Source of the DNA: Lampropedia hyalina DSM 16112
Lineage (GTDB): Bacteria > Pseudomonadota > Gammaproteobacteria > Burkholderiales > Burkholderiaceae_C
Length of the DNA: 61,872 bases
NCBI RefSeq assembly: GCF_900129055.1
Contig: NZ_FQUZ01000021.1
Location: forward strand, 1 to 61,872
Direction of reading: 5' to 3'
A program made the position numbers and the translations under genes. The notes beneath the pieces were generated by a model that did no database searches, was not told the origin of the DNA, and was given only the letters and a program-made list of their open reading frames with translations. The stretch's first letter is position 1. Each line of letters opens with the position of its first letter. This document shows, one piece after another, positions 7,437 through 16,488 of the stretch.

Positions 7437-9842
7437 ATGCAAGCCCGCATCTCGTTGAAGAAGTCCCCGCCTGGCCGGGGCCGCCGCAGTACCGCTGCAC
7501 CAAAGGTCAGCACTGCCACTGAAAATCTGTTTTTCAGGCCCGCACCGCTGGCCTTGGCGATGGCACTGGCCGTGGGCGGGGCCGGGTATTGGCCGCAGGC
7601 CGTGCAGGCGCAGGCCGCCAGCCGCATCCAGATTGCTGCACAGCCGCTGGGCAGCGCACTCCATGAACTGGCGCGTCAGGCCGGGCTGCAACTCACCGCC
7701 ACCCCTGATCTGCTGGCGGGCAAAACGGCACCGGCTGTGTCTGGAACCCTGACGGCACAACAGGCACTGAACCAGTTGCTGGCAGGCAGCGGGCTGGTGG
7801 CGAACATGGATGGCAATGCGGTGGTGATACGGCCTGCACCGACGAAAACCCCAACCCCGACCGGCAGTGCGGTGAATGCCTTGCCTGAAGTGGTGGTCAC
7901 GGCTGCGCTGGACAACAGCGGCACCACCGAAGGCACGGGCAGCTACACCCAGACCGGCCCCAGCGGTGCCGCTACCGGCCTGGGCCTGAGCCTGCGCGAA
8001 ACGCCGCAATCGGTCACGGTCATGACGCGCCAGCGCATGGATGACTTCAAATTGGAGACACTGACTGATGTGATGGAACAGACGCCGGGCATCACCGTCG
8101 TGCGCCAAGGCAGCCACGTTGGCTTTCAGGCGCGCGGCGCAAGCGTCAATTTGCAGACCGATGGCAGCCGCCAACGCTCCTCGGGCTACAGCTATTTCAC
8201 CAGCACCAATTTCTCACTGGACAACCTGATCGACATTGATCGTATCGAAGTGCTCAAAGGATCCAATGGTTTGATTGCCGGCCAAGGCTCGACCGGTGGC
8301 ACCGTCAATTTGGTCCGCAAGCGGCCGACACGCGAGTTTCAGGCGCGTGCACAAGCAAGTGCTGGCAGTTGGAGCAACTACGGCGTGCAGGCCGACATCA
8401 GTGGGCCGCTCAACGACAGTGGCACATTGCGTGGGCGACTGGCTGCTACCCTGAGTGATGGCAAGGGTTTCCGCGATGACGAAGAAAGCAAAGGCCGCGC
8501 CCTGTTTGGTACCGTGGAACTGGATCTCACGCCTGATACCACACTGGGAGCGGGGCTGACCTACCGCCAACGCGAAGAGCGCGCCATTTCACTCTGGTCA
8601 TCCATTCCCATCTACGAGAACGACGTGTATGTCGGCACGCGTCCACGCTCGACCAACATGGGCGGGGCTTTGAGCGGTTACAAGCAAGACTCACTGAACG
8701 CTTTCGTGCGGCTGGAGCACCGTTTTGCAAACGATTGGACCAGCAAGGTACAGGTTGCACACGAGAACATTGAAATCCCGGAGATGCTGCTGTACGACGC
8801 GGGCGAAGACATCGCCCAGGCCACGCGCTACCTGGATACCAAGAACAAAACCTCCAGCCTGATTCTTGATGTCAAGGGGCCGTTGCACCTTTGGGGGCGC
8901 GAGCATGAGCTGTTGCTGGGTGCTGGCATGTACGACAACCAGTCCACGTTCGACTCCAACAATTTTGGCGCGAGCAAGCATGATCGAGAGCAGGCTTACG
9001 GCTATGCGGCTGGCCACTTCCGCCTTGCCGAACCGTTGAAGTTGATCACCGGCCTGCGCGTGACACGCTACAAGGCAAGCGATTTAACCTTGTACGGCAG
9101 CGGCGGCTACAACGAAAGTGGCGTGCTGACGCCTTATGCAGGTTTGGTGCTGGATGTCACACGCGACATCTCTCTGTACGGCAGCTACGCGAGCATCTTC
9201 ACCCCTCAGACGGCACAGGACGAGCAAGGCCGCACTCTGGATCCACAAGAGGGCCTGAGCTACGAATTGGGCACCAAAGGTGAATTCTTCGATGGTCGCT
9301 TGAATGCCAGCATCGCGCACTTCTGGATGCGAAACGACAACGTTGCCGAGCAAACCGGCGGCAAGACACCCGGCGGAGCCGATGCCTACCGTGCAGTGAT
9401 GGGGGCCAGCCGCCGGGGATATGAGCTGGAGTTTTCTGGCGAGGTGGCGCGCAACTGGCAAATGCAGGGCGGCTACACGATGAACAGCAGCAGCCTGAGC
9501 AGTGCCAGCCGTTATCCAAAACACCAGTTCAAGCTGGGCACGACTTATCGCTTCGGCGACGCGACCCTGCAAGGCCTCTCTGCCGGTATCGCAACGCGTT
9601 GGCAAAGCAAAACATCGGTCACCGTTGCCTCCAACGGCCGCTCCATCGAGCAACCCGCGTATTGGCTTCTGGATGCGATGTTGCGCTATCAGATCAATAA
9701 CCAACTGAGCGTAAGTGCCAACATCAACAACGTATTGGACAAGAAGTATTTCTCCGACGTTGCCAACGCTTCAGGCTATGGGCTTGGTTACACCTGGGGC
9801 ACCCCGCGCAGCTTTGACATCGGCGTGCGCTACGACTTCTGA
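7437..9842 (+). CDS. TonB-dependent siderophore receptor with STN signalling domain
   Basis: An outer-membrane receptor of about 801 residues. After the signal peptide (ending near AVQAQAAS) comes the STN domain (IQIAAQPLGSALHELARQAG ... VANMDGNAVVIRP). The plug domain follows (SLRETPQSVTVMTRQRM, DVMEQTPGITVVRQG, IDRIEVLKGSNGL), then the 22-strand barrel ending in the terminal aromatic (SFDIGVRYDF). The family imports ferric siderophores using TonB energy, and the STN domain talks to FecR. The start at 7437 is chosen for its GGAGAA ribosome-binding site; 7422 is an alternative and frame extension to 7308 is unlikely. The ligand cannot be read from sequence. Confidence 0.9.
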   Translation: MQARISLKKSPPGRGRRSTAAPKVSTATENLFFRPAPLALAMALAVGGAGYWPQAVQAQAASRIQIAAQPLGSALHELARQAGLQLTATPDLLAGKTAPAVSGTLTAQQALNQLLAGSGLVANMDGNAVVIRPAPTKTPTPTGSAVNALPEVVVTAALDNSGTTEGTGSYTQTGPSGAATGLGLSLRETPQSVTVMTRQRMDDFKLETLTDVMEQTPGITVVRQGSHVGFQARGASVNLQTDGSRQRSSGYSYFTSTNFSLDNLIDIDRIEVLKGSNGLIAGQGSTGGTVNLVRKRPTREFQARAQASAGSWSNYGVQADISGPLNDSGTLRGRLAATLSDGKGFRDDEESKGRALFGTVELDLTPDTTLGAGLTYRQREERAISLWSSIPIYENDVYVGTRPRSTNMGGALSGYKQDSLNAFVRLEHRFANDWTSKVQVAHENIEIPEMLLYDAGEDIAQATRYLDTKNKTSSLILDVKGPLHLWGREHELLLGAGMYDNQSTFDSNNFGASKHDREQAYGYAAGHFRLAEPLKLITGLRVTRYKASDLTLYGSGGYNESGVLTPYAGLVLDVTRDISLYGSYASIFTPQTAQDEQGRTLDPQEGLSYELGTKGEFFDGRLNASIAHFWMRNDNVAEQTGGKTPGGADAYRAVMGASRRGYELEFSGEVARNWQMQGGYTMNSSSLSSASRYPKHQFKLGTTYRFGDATLQGLSAGIATRWQSKTSVTVASNGRSIEQPAYWLLDAMLRYQINNQLSVSANINNVLDKKYFSDVANASGYGLGYTWGTPRSFDIGVRYDF

Positions 9843-9859
9843 GCCAACGCCCTGCATCT

Positions 9860-9905
9860 GCTCCCTCGGCTGCAAAGTGCAAGGGAGCTTTCTTTCTTCT
9901 TCCTG
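9860..9905 (+). terminator. Terminator-like hairpin after the TonB receptor
   Basis: GCTCCCT (9860-9866) pairs with AGGGAGC (9882-9888) and is followed by a T-rich tail (TTTCTTTCTTCTT). It lies 17 bases after the receptor stop and just before the YncE-like gene, so it could limit readthrough into that gene. The loop is long (15 nt). Confidence 0.5.
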
Positions 9906-9916
9906 GATTTGCCCTC

Positions 9917-11038
9917 ATGACGATCTCATCTTCCTCCTTCCCGCAACGCGCCCTGCGCCTGGGTGCGGCCGCGCTGGCCTCGCTTTGCCTGCTGGCCTGC
10001 ACTTCGACTCCTTCCACACCATCGGCCGCTGCACCGGTGTCTGCCACACCATCTGCGGCCATCTCCCAGACCCGTCTGCGCGGCGTGTATGAGCTGGTTT
10101 ACAGCAGCACCAACAATGCCATCTACGTGGCCAGCATGGGCGAACGCTTCGGCGACGGCAAGGGCGGCTTCATCTACCAACTGGATGCCAATACCCTTGC
10201 ACTGCAAAAGACCATCGAGCTGCCGCTCAAGCCGTTCGCGCTGGCCATCGACAACCGGGCGGGCATTCTTTATGCGGGCCATTCGCTGGAGAGCACCATC
10301 ACGGCCATCGACGTAGCCACTGGCGCGGTACGCGGCACGGCGCGGCTGGAGCTGTTGAACGATGAGGGCAAGGCCATTCGCACCCGGCAGTTGCTGGCCG
10401 ATGAAGCCACCGGCACGCTGTATGTGGGCGGTGTCGGAAAGGGTGGCATTCTCTGGGTGCTGGATGGCCGAACACTGGCGCAAAAGCAGGTGTTGCGCTC
10501 GCCCGATGGCAAAAGCATCGGCCTTGTGCTGGATGCCGATGCGCAGCGTCTTTACACCGGTGCCACGGGCGCATTCGAGGTCATCGATACGCGCAGCCTC
10601 AGCCGTGTTGCCCTGCACACCGTGCCCAAGCCACCGGGGCAGGAAGACAGCTATGGCCGCTATTTCGTCAATCTGGCATGGGACAGCCGCACTGGGCGGT
10701 TGTTGGCGGCTGAATCCACCTATGCGGGTGAATTGTTTGTTTTCGATGCGCAGACCGGCAAGGTGCTGCACACGGTGGAGACGGGCAAATCGCCCGTGGG
10801 CATCCGCTTCAATCCGGTGCGCAATGAAGTTTATGTGGCCAACCGCGAAGGCGGCACCGTCACGGTGATCGATGCCAGCAGCTATGCCATCAAACGCCAG
10901 ATTGCACTGTCGCTGCATCCCAACAGCCTGGCGTTGTCGCCCGACGGGCAGGTGTTGTTTGTGTCGGTGAAGCGGGAGTTTCCGAAACAGGGAGAGCTGG
11001 CACCGATGGAAAGCGTCGTGCGCATCGATCTGCGTTAA
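9917..11038 (+). CDS. YncE-like beta-propeller lipoprotein
   Basis: A 373-residue protein with a lipoprotein signal peptide (LASLCLLAC, lipid-modified Cys about 28), then repeated beta-propeller blades (IYVASMGERFGDGKGGFIYQ, LFVFDAQTGKVLHTVETGKS, VYVANREGGTVTVIDASS). This is the pattern of YncE/YVTN-type seven-bladed propellers. E. coli YncE is Fur-regulated, DNA-binding in vitro and of unknown physiological role. Its position directly after a FecI-FecR-receptor set supports a link to iron uptake. Confidence 0.82.
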   Translation: MTISSSSFPQRALRLGAAALASLCLLACTSTPSTPSAAAPVSATPSAAISQTRLRGVYELVYSSTNNAIYVASMGERFGDGKGGFIYQLDANTLALQKTIELPLKPFALAIDNRAGILYAGHSLESTITAIDVATGAVRGTARLELLNDEGKAIRTRQLLADEATGTLYVGGVGKGGILWVLDGRTLAQKQVLRSPDGKSIGLVLDADAQRLYTGATGAFEVIDTRSLSRVALHTVPKPPGQEDSYGRYFVNLAWDSRTGRLLAAESTYAGELFVFDAQTGKVLHTVETGKSPVGIRFNPVRNEVYVANREGGTVTVIDASSYAIKRQIALSLHPNSLALSPDGQVLFVSVKREFPKQGELAPMESVVRIDLR

Positions 11039-11084
11039 AAACGTAAACACGTTCTAACAACGGCTGGGTCGGTTGCCCATCACC

Positions 11085-11116
11085 CAGCCCCAGACCTGCT
11101 GGACGGGTCTGGGCTG
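11085..11116. terminator. Hairpin between convergent genes
   Basis: CAGCCCCAGACC (11085-11096) pairs with GGTCTGGGCTG (11106-11116) with one bulge. It lies between the convergent YncE-like and NYN genes, where a shared terminator is expected. There is no clear T-tract, so a factor-independent role is uncertain. Confidence 0.45.
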
Positions 11117-11128
11117 TACTGGCAATGC

Positions 11129-11770
11129 TCAGCGGAACAGGTCGTCCAGCAGGTCGGCGCAGTCGTCTTCCTGGATGCCGTCGATCAGGTCGGAGAAGGG
11201 CAGGTGGTAGGCGGCTTCTTCCACCAGCCGTTGCGATGTCTTGGCGTAGTTGGGCAGGTCGAAGGAGGGAACCAGCACGCGCACGCCCTTGCTTTGCAGC
11301 TTGCGCACCAGCGGGGCGAAGTCGGATGCGCCGGAGAACAGCACGACCACGTCGAATTGCTTGTGGATGGCCAGGTCGTAGGTTTCCAGTGCCAGGTTGA
11401 TGTCCACGCCTTTTTCCTCGGGGGGCGAGACGGCTTCGTTCATCGGCTGGTAGTGGGCGACCACGCCAGCCCACATCAGAACCTGATCCTGGAAGCGGTC
11501 GGTCTCAAGTTGCTTGAGGGGGTCGCGCGTGTTCTGCACGGCCTTGAGGGAGAAGCGACCCCGGAAGAAGTGTGCTTCGGCAATCTGGCATTGGGTCACG
11601 CGCCCATCGGTTTCGAGGGCGGCGATCTGGTGGCGCAGGTAGTTGTGCAGTGCGCTGATGTTGAGGTGGCTTTGGCGGTCGTGGCTGAAGCGGTAGTAGT
11701 TGCTGATGCGCCAGAAGAAGCTGCCATCGTAGATCACGGCGATATTGAGAACGGATTTAGAAGACTGCAT
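11129..11770 (-). CDS. NYN-domain (PIN-like) putative ribonuclease
   Basis: A 213-residue protein with a NYN/LabA-type fold. Conserved acidic positions appear in NIAVIYDGSFFW (near the N-terminus), EKGVDINLALETYDLA (middle) and VLFSGASDFAPLVRKLQSKG, the three Asp motifs expected for a Mg-dependent PIN-like nuclease. NYN proteins are thought to act on RNA. The ATG at 11770 is preferred; the upstream start at 11806 would be TTG. The end of the protein is acidic (QEDDCADLLDDLF). Convergent with the YncE-like gene. No partner is obvious. Confidence 0.82.
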   Translation of the reverse strand: MQSSKSVLNIAVIYDGSFFWRISNYYRFSHDRQSHLNISALHNYLRHQIAALETDGRVTQCQIAEAHFFRGRFSLKAVQNTRDPLKQLETDRFQDQVLMWAGVVAHYQPMNEAVSPPEEKGVDINLALETYDLAIHKQFDVVVLFSGASDFAPLVRKLQSKGVRVLVPSFDLPNYAKTSQRLVEEAAYHLPFSDLIDGIQEDDCADLLDDLFR

Positions 11771-12078
11771 GTAGTGTGCTGGTTGGATGAGATGGGTGTT
11801 GTGCAAAACGTCTGATTGTCAGAAAAAGCGATCAAAAATGAGTTGATGTTTGGTGGCAATCGAGGGTTTTGGCGGAGGTTTCCCTGGGGGTGAAAAAAAG
11901 AAACGTGGAGGGTATCCACGCACGATGCGGTGCTGGCATGGATGGTGTGGCGCAGATCGCAGGGAGTTCCCACGCCGACTTGCCGGTGCGGGTTGGCGAA
12001 GACAGCCAAGGATGACTTGTGCTGGCGACGGCCGAAAATGATAACAGCGGTGGGCATGTTTCGCTGTGTAAAGACCCG
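11771..12078. other. Intergenic region between NYN gene and dusA
   Basis: No coding sequence with family resemblance was found. The region contains the NYN promoter and the end of dusA transcription. No clear hairpin with a T-tract was seen. Confidence 0.4.
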
Positions 12079-13113
12079 TCAGTCGGTACTGTGCGCATGG
12101 TGCAGGGCATGCAGCCGCTCCTGTACCGCGCGTGCAGGCAGGTGCTTGAGGCGGTGGTCGCTCCAGGTCTGCCGCCATTTGCGCGCACCGGGCAGGCCGC
12201 TGCGCAGTCCCAGCAGGTGGCGGGCGATGCTGTACCAGGAGGTGCCGTGCTGCTGTTGCTCGGCTTCCATGTAGGCGACCATTTGCGCCTCCACGGCTTC
12301 GCGGCTGCGGGCCGTGGCCGGGTCGGGGCTGCCGAAGAAGTGGCTGTCCCAGCCTGCCAGCCACCAGGGGTTGTGGTAGGCCTCGCGGCCTATCATGGCT
12401 CCATCGACCTGCTGCAACTGTGCATCGACTTCGGCGGTGGTGCGCAGGCCGCCATTGACGACGATGGTCAGGTGCGCAAAGTCCTGCTTGAGCCGTGCGG
12501 CCACGGCATAGCGCAGGGGCGGGATGTCGCGGTTTTCCTTGGGGCTGAGTCCTTGCAGCCAGGCGTTGCGGGCATGGACGATGAAGACCTGACAGCCTGC
12601 CTGGGCGATCTGGCCGACGAAGTCGCGCACAAAGCCGTAGTCTTCGTCCGCATCCAGGCCGATGCGGTGCTTGACGGTGACGGGCAGGTGCGTGGCATCG
12701 GTCATGGCCTTGATGCAGTCGGCCACCAGCAGCGGCTCGCGCATCAGGCAGGCCCCGAATGCGCCGCGCTGCACGCGTTCGCTGGGGCAGCCGCAGTTGA
12801 GGTTCACTTCGTCGTAGCCCCATTCCTGCGCCAGCCGGGCGCAGCGTGCCAGGTCGGCGGGTTCGCTGCCGCCCAGTTGCAAGGCGATGGGGTGCTCGCA
12901 GTCCGAGAAGCGCAGATGCCGTGCCACGTCGCCGTGCAGCAGCGCGCCGGTGGTGACCATTTCGGTGTAGAGGCGGGCGTGGTGGCTGAGCTGGCGGTGA
13001 AAGTAGCGGCAGTGCCGGTCGGTCCAGTCCAGCATGGGGGCCACGCACATGCGCCAGGGGCTGGGCGCAGCGGTGGCCACGGCAGTGTCGGTGGCAGGCA
13101 GGGACGTTGGCAT
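12079..13113 (-). CDS. dusA: tRNA-dihydrouridine synthase A
   Basis: A 344-residue FMN enzyme that reduces U20/U20a in tRNA to dihydrouridine. The DusA subgroup is shown by RMCVAPMLDWTDRHCRYFHR near the N-terminus, TEMVTTGALLHGD, and NLNCGCPSERVQRGAFGACL, which carries the catalytic Cys (about 109). Also seen are KHRIG, FIVHARNAWLQGLSPKENR and VNGGL, typical phosphate- and tRNA-binding segments. Length fits the family. It is transcribed alone, with 150 bases separating it from ahpF. Confidence 0.93.
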   Translation of the reverse strand: MPTSLPATDTAVATAAPSPWRMCVAPMLDWTDRHCRYFHRQLSHHARLYTEMVTTGALLHGDVARHLRFSDCEHPIALQLGGSEPADLARCARLAQEWGYDEVNLNCGCPSERVQRGAFGACLMREPLLVADCIKAMTDATHLPVTVKHRIGLDADEDYGFVRDFVGQIAQAGCQVFIVHARNAWLQGLSPKENRDIPPLRYAVAARLKQDFAHLTIVVNGGLRTTAEVDAQLQQVDGAMIGREAYHNPWWLAGWDSHFFGSPDPATARSREAVEAQMVAYMEAEQQQHGTSWYSIARHLLGLRSGLPGARKWRQTWSDHRLKHLPARAVQERLHALHHAHSTD

Positions 13114-13263
13114 CAGTGGGGTGTGCAGGCAATAGAAGGAGGTACAACAAAACCCCCGTGCTGCACATGACAGGACAGGGGCGTGGACAGAGCGGCGATT
13201 CTACTGGAGTGGCGGGCCACTCGCTTTCGCCCTGTTCTGCCACCGGGGTGGTGGCAGCCGGTT

Positions 13264-14829
13264 TTATGCCGGTGCGCTGGTGCGGATGAGGTGGTCGAAG
13301 GCACTGAGGGCTGCCTTCGCGCCTTCTCCGGCAGCAATCACGATCTGCTTGTACGGCACGCTGGTGCAGTCACCGGCGGCGAATACGCCCGGCACATTGG
13401 TTTTGCCGTGGGCATCGACGACGATTTCGCCCATGCGGTTCAGCTCCACGGTGCCCTTGAGCCAGTCGGTGTTGGGCAGCAGGCCGATCTGTACGAAGAT
13501 GCCTTCCAGCGGCAGATTCTTCACTGTGCCGGAGACACGATCCTTGTAAGTCAGGCCATTGACCTTGCCTTGCGCGCCGGTGACTTCGGTGGTCTGGGCG
13601 TTGAGGATGACATCCACGTTGGGCAGGCTGCGCAGTTTGCGTTGCAGCACGTCGTCGGCCCGCATCTTGTCGGCAAATTCCAGCAGGGTGACGTGGGCGA
13701 CGACACCGGCGAGGTCGATGGCGGCTTCCACACCGGAGTTGCCGCCGCCGATCACGGCCACGCGCTTGCCCTTGAACAGCGGGCCGTCGCAGTGCGGACA
13801 GTAGGTCACGCCCTTGGTGCGGTATTCTTCTTCACCGGGCACGTTCATGGAACGCCAGCGTGCGCCAGTGGCCAGAATGACGGTCTTGGCCTTGAGGCTG
13901 GCCCCGTTCTCCAGGCGCACTTCCACGCCGCTGTCGGTGGGCACCAGCAGCTTGGCCTGTTGCAGGTTCATGATGTCCACTTCGTAGTCGCGCACATGGC
14001 GTTCCAGGTCGGCGGCGAAGCGTGGGCCATCGGTCTTGGGCACGGAGATGTAGTTCTCGATGTCCACGGTGTCCAGCACCTGCCCGCCAAAGCGTTCAGC
14101 GGCCACGCCGGTGCGGATGCCCTTGCGGGCGGCATAGATGGCTGCGGCTGCGCCAGCAGGGCCGCCGCCGACGATCAGCACGTCGAACGGGTCTTTCTGG
14201 TTCAGGGCCTCGGCGGCACGGGTGGCCGCACTGGTGTCGATCTTGTTCACGATCTCGGCCAGTTCCATGCGACCCTGGCCGAATGGCTGGCCATTGAGGA
14301 ATACGGCGGGCACGCCCATGATTTCGCGCTCGTCGATTTCCTTCTGGTAGAGCGCGCCGTCGATGGCGGTGTGGGTGATGCCGGGGTTGAGCACGGTCAT
14401 CAGGTTCAGGGCCTGAATCACGTCCGGGCAGTTGTGGCAGGTGATCGAGTAGTAGGTCTCGAAGTGGTACTGTCCCTTCAGGCCGCGAATCTGCTCCTGA
14501 AGCTCTTGCGGTTCCTTGGAGGGGTGGCCGCCGATTTGCAGCAGGGCCAGCACCAGCGAGGTGAATTCGTGTCCCAGTGGCACACCGGCAAAGCGCAGGC
14601 CGCTGATGGTGCCGGGGTTGGTGATGAGGAAGGAGGGCTTGCGCTCGTTGTCGTCGAGGCGTTCGACGACGGTGATTTTCGTGCTCAGGGCCTTGATCTC
14701 GTTGAGCAGGCCTTTCATCTGGCGCGATCCCTCGCTGTCGTCCAGCGAAGCGACCAGCTCCACGGGCTTGGTCAGACGCTCCAGGTAGGCTTTCAATTGG
14801 GTTTTGAGGGTATCGTCCAGAATCGACAT
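13264..14829 (-). CDS. ahpF: Alkyl hydroperoxide reductase subunit F
   Basis: A 521-residue flavoprotein that passes electrons from NADH to AhpC. The N-terminal tandem thioredoxin-like domain has the redox pair in ITCHNCPDV. Then come FAD-binding [10 protein letters not shown], a second redox pair in [14 protein letters not shown]-binding [10 protein letters not shown] and the C-terminal FAD motif VFAAGDCTS. Length matches AhpF. It lies 157 bases downstream of ahpC with a strong terminator between them, so its expression should be lower than that of ahpC. Confidence 0.96.
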   Translation of the reverse strand: MSILDDTLKTQLKAYLERLTKPVELVASLDDSEGSRQMKGLLNEIKALSTKITVVERLDDNERKPSFLITNPGTISGLRFAGVPLGHEFTSLVLALLQIGGHPSKEPQELQEQIRGLKGQYHFETYYSITCHNCPDVIQALNLMTVLNPGITHTAIDGALYQKEIDEREIMGVPAVFLNGQPFGQGRMELAEIVNKIDTSAATRAAEALNQKDPFDVLIVGGGPAGAAAAIYAARKGIRTGVAAERFGGQVLDTVDIENYISVPKTDGPRFAADLERHVRDYEVDIMNLQQAKLLVPTDSGVEVRLENGASLKAKTVILATGARWRSMNVPGEEEYRTKGVTYCPHCDGPLFKGKRVAVIGGGNSGVEAAIDLAGVVAHVTLLEFADKMRADDVLQRKLRSLPNVDVILNAQTTEVTGAQGKVNGLTYKDRVSGTVKNLPLEGIFVQIGLLPNTDWLKGTVELNRMGEIVVDAHGKTNVPGVFAAGDCTSVPYKQIVIAAGEGAKAALSAFDHLIRTSAPA

Positions 14830-14918
14830 GGCAGGTTTCTCGCGCTAAAAAACGGTGTAAACGGTGGAATTGTTGTGGATTTAACAACAATCAGACGCAA
14901 GCTAGGGATTTCAGGGTG

Positions 14919-14944
14919 AAAAAAACCGGGTGACCAGCACCCGG
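14919..14944 (-). terminator. Rho-independent terminator after ahpC
   Basis: On the minus strand CCGGGTG (14938-14944) pairs with CACCCGG (14926-14932) around a five-base loop and is followed by seven Ts (14919-14925). It lies about 43 bases past the ahpC stop and before ahpF, so ahpF is reached only by readthrough or from its own promoter. Confidence 0.85.
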
Positions 14945-14986
14945 CATGGCTCATGAAATAGGCGTCTGTCTCAATGGGGCAGTGGT

Positions 14987-15550
14987 TTAGATTTTGCCGA
15001 CCAGGTCGAGCGAGGGAGCCAGGGTGGCTTCGCCTTCTTTCCACTTGGCAGGGCAGACTTCGCCAGGGTGGGATGCCACGTACTGGGCGGCCTTCACTTT
15101 GCGCAGCAGCTCCTGTGCATCACGGCCGATGCCACCGGCGTTCACTTCGATGATCTGGATCTTGCCATCGGGGTCGATCACGAAGGTGCCACGGTCGGCC
15201 AGACCAGCTTCTTCGATGTACACGTCGAAGTTGCGGGTGATGGTGCCGGTGGGGTCGCCAATCAGTGGGTACTGGATTTTGCCGATGGCGGGGGAGGTGT
15301 CGTGCCAGGCTTTGTGGGTGAAGTGGGTGTCGGTGGAGACACCGTAGATTTCCACGCCCAGCTTCTGGAAGGCTTCGTAGTTGTCGGCCAGGTCTTCCAG
15401 CTCGGTGGGGCAGACGAAGGTGAAGTCGGCAGGGTAGAAGAACACCACAGACCATTTGCCCTTCAGGTCTTGTTCGCTCACATCGATGAACTTGCCGTTG
15501 TGGAATGCGGTGGCCTTGAAGGGCTTGACTTCGGTATTGATTTGGGACAT
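14987..15550 (-). CDS. ahpC: Alkyl hydroperoxide reductase subunit C (peroxiredoxin)
   Basis: A 187-residue typical two-Cys peroxiredoxin that reduces H2O2 and organic peroxides and is recycled by AhpF. The peroxidatic Cys is in [15 protein letters not shown] and the resolving Cys in [27 protein letters not shown] is a further AhpC hallmark. Length is standard for the family. An OxyR-like site and a sigma-70 promoter precede it, and a terminator follows it. Confidence 0.97.
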   Translation of the reverse strand: MSQINTEVKPFKATAFHNGKFIDVSEQDLKGKWSVVFFYPADFTFVCPTELEDLADNYEAFQKLGVEIYGVSTDTHFTHKAWHDTSPAIGKIQYPLIGDPTGTITRNFDVYIEEAGLADRGTFVIDPDGKIQIIEVNAGGIGRDAQELLRKVKAAQYVASHPGEVCPAKWKEGEATLAPSLDLVGKI

Positions 15551-15646
15551 TGCGGTTTCTCTCCAGAGTGTATGAATGCAATCGATGGCAGTCCTGCTGC
15601 CTGTGCCGTGAAAGTCAGGAAACGACTTGTTTTCAGCGACAGACGA

Positions 15647-15675
15647 AGATTAACCCAGTTTTCATCATTGAACAA
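15647..15675 (-). promoter_or_regulatory. Candidate ahpC sigma-70 promoter
   Basis: On the minus strand TTGTTC (15670-15675) and TAATCT (15647-15652) are separated by exactly 17 bases, about 100 bases upstream of ahpC. The -35 box abuts the OxyR-like site, the geometry expected for OxyR activation. Confidence 0.6.
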
Positions 15676-15712
15676 ATAGATTGATTGGATTATCTCGATA
15701 GCTAATGGTAAT
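15676..15712. promoter_or_regulatory. Candidate OxyR binding site upstream of ahpC
   Basis: Two ATAG quarter-sites (15676-15679 and 15698-15701) are spaced 22 bases apart, as in the OxyR consensus ATAG-N7-CTAT-N7-ATAG-N7-CTAT. The other two quarter-sites are GGAT and TAAT, each matching at two positions. Placement next to the -35 box of ahpC, a classical OxyR target, supports the call. Confidence 0.55.
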
Positions 15713-15750
15713 CAAAAGGCCACGGGCTTGTCACACATGGCCGCAGCCGT

Positions 15751-16488
15751 TCAGCGGGGGCGGGCGGACAATTCGCGCTGGGCTGCCCATTCCTGCATGC
15801 GCGAGACCAGCCGGTCGCGGTTAGCGCGCAGGGCGAAGTCGCTGGCGGTGAGGCCCTGGTCGTTTTGCAAGGCGGTGTCGGCACCGCTGGCGATCAGCAG
15901 TTGCACCACGGCCTCGGAGCCGTAGCTGGCGGCCAGCATCAGCGGTGTGGTGTTGTTGGGGGAGCGGGCATTGATGGGCGTGCGATAGACCAGCAGCAAC
16001 TGGATGATGGCCTGCTGCTCGTCGGTCTGGCCCGAGGCCGCGTAGTGCAGGGCGTTCCAGCCGGGGGTGTTCACGGCCGCGCCCCGGCGCAGCAGGTGCT
16101 GCACCATCTCCAGGTTGCCCGTCAGCGCGGCAATCATCAGGGGCGATTCCTTGCGGCGGTTGCTGAAGTTGATGTCGATGTGCTGGGACACCAGCAGCGC
16201 GTACAGTGCCTTGTCGCTGTCCAGTTGCAGCGCGAGGGTCAGCGGGGTCTGGCCGTCCGGGCCGATGACATTGACGTTGAGTGCCTGCTCTTCCAGCAGG
16301 CGGCGCAGTTGCCTGCCGTTGTTGCGCTTGACGGCGGTGAATATGGCTTCTTCGGGCTGGTCGTTGCCCCGTGCCACGGGGGGCAGCAGCCCTGCCATCC
16401 CTGCCAATGTGGCCAGCAGCACGGAGCGTCGGGTCATGCGGGCGCGCGGGCTGGGGCAGGGCCACGATGGCGGGGGCGCAGGGGTCAT
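15751..16488 (-). CDS. Ankyrin-repeat protein, exported
   Basis: A 245-residue protein (228 if started at the ATG at 16437). A hydrophobic export signal with adjacent arginines (MTRRSVLLATLAGMAGLLPP) is followed by about five ankyrin repeats (DGQTPLTLALQLDSDKALYA, RKESPLMIAALTGNLEMVQ, GWNALHYAASG, NTTPLMLAASYGSEAVVQL, DQGLTASDFALRANRDRLV). Ankyrin repeats bind proteins; some periplasmic bacterial examples support catalase or other partners. It overlaps tatD by four bases (ATGA), so it is the last gene of the mltG-tmk-holB-PilZ-tatD operon. Its partner is unknown. Confidence 0.83.
   Translation of the reverse strand: MTPAPPPSWPCPSPRARMTRRSVLLATLAGMAGLLPPVARGNDQPEEAIFTAVKRNNGRQLRRLLEEQALNVNVIGPDGQTPLTLALQLDSDKALYALLVSQHIDINFSNRRKESPLMIAALTGNLEMVQHLLRRGAAVNTPGWNALHYAASGQTDEQQAIIQLLLVYRTPINARSPNNTTPLMLAASYGSEAVVQLLIASGADTALQNDQGLTASDFALRANRDRLVSRMQEWAAQRELSARPR

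Noticed and set aside
13183-14919. A 578-codon plus-strand open frame opposite ahpF
   Set aside because: Shadow of ahpF; composition is Gly/Val/His-rich without recognisable motifs.
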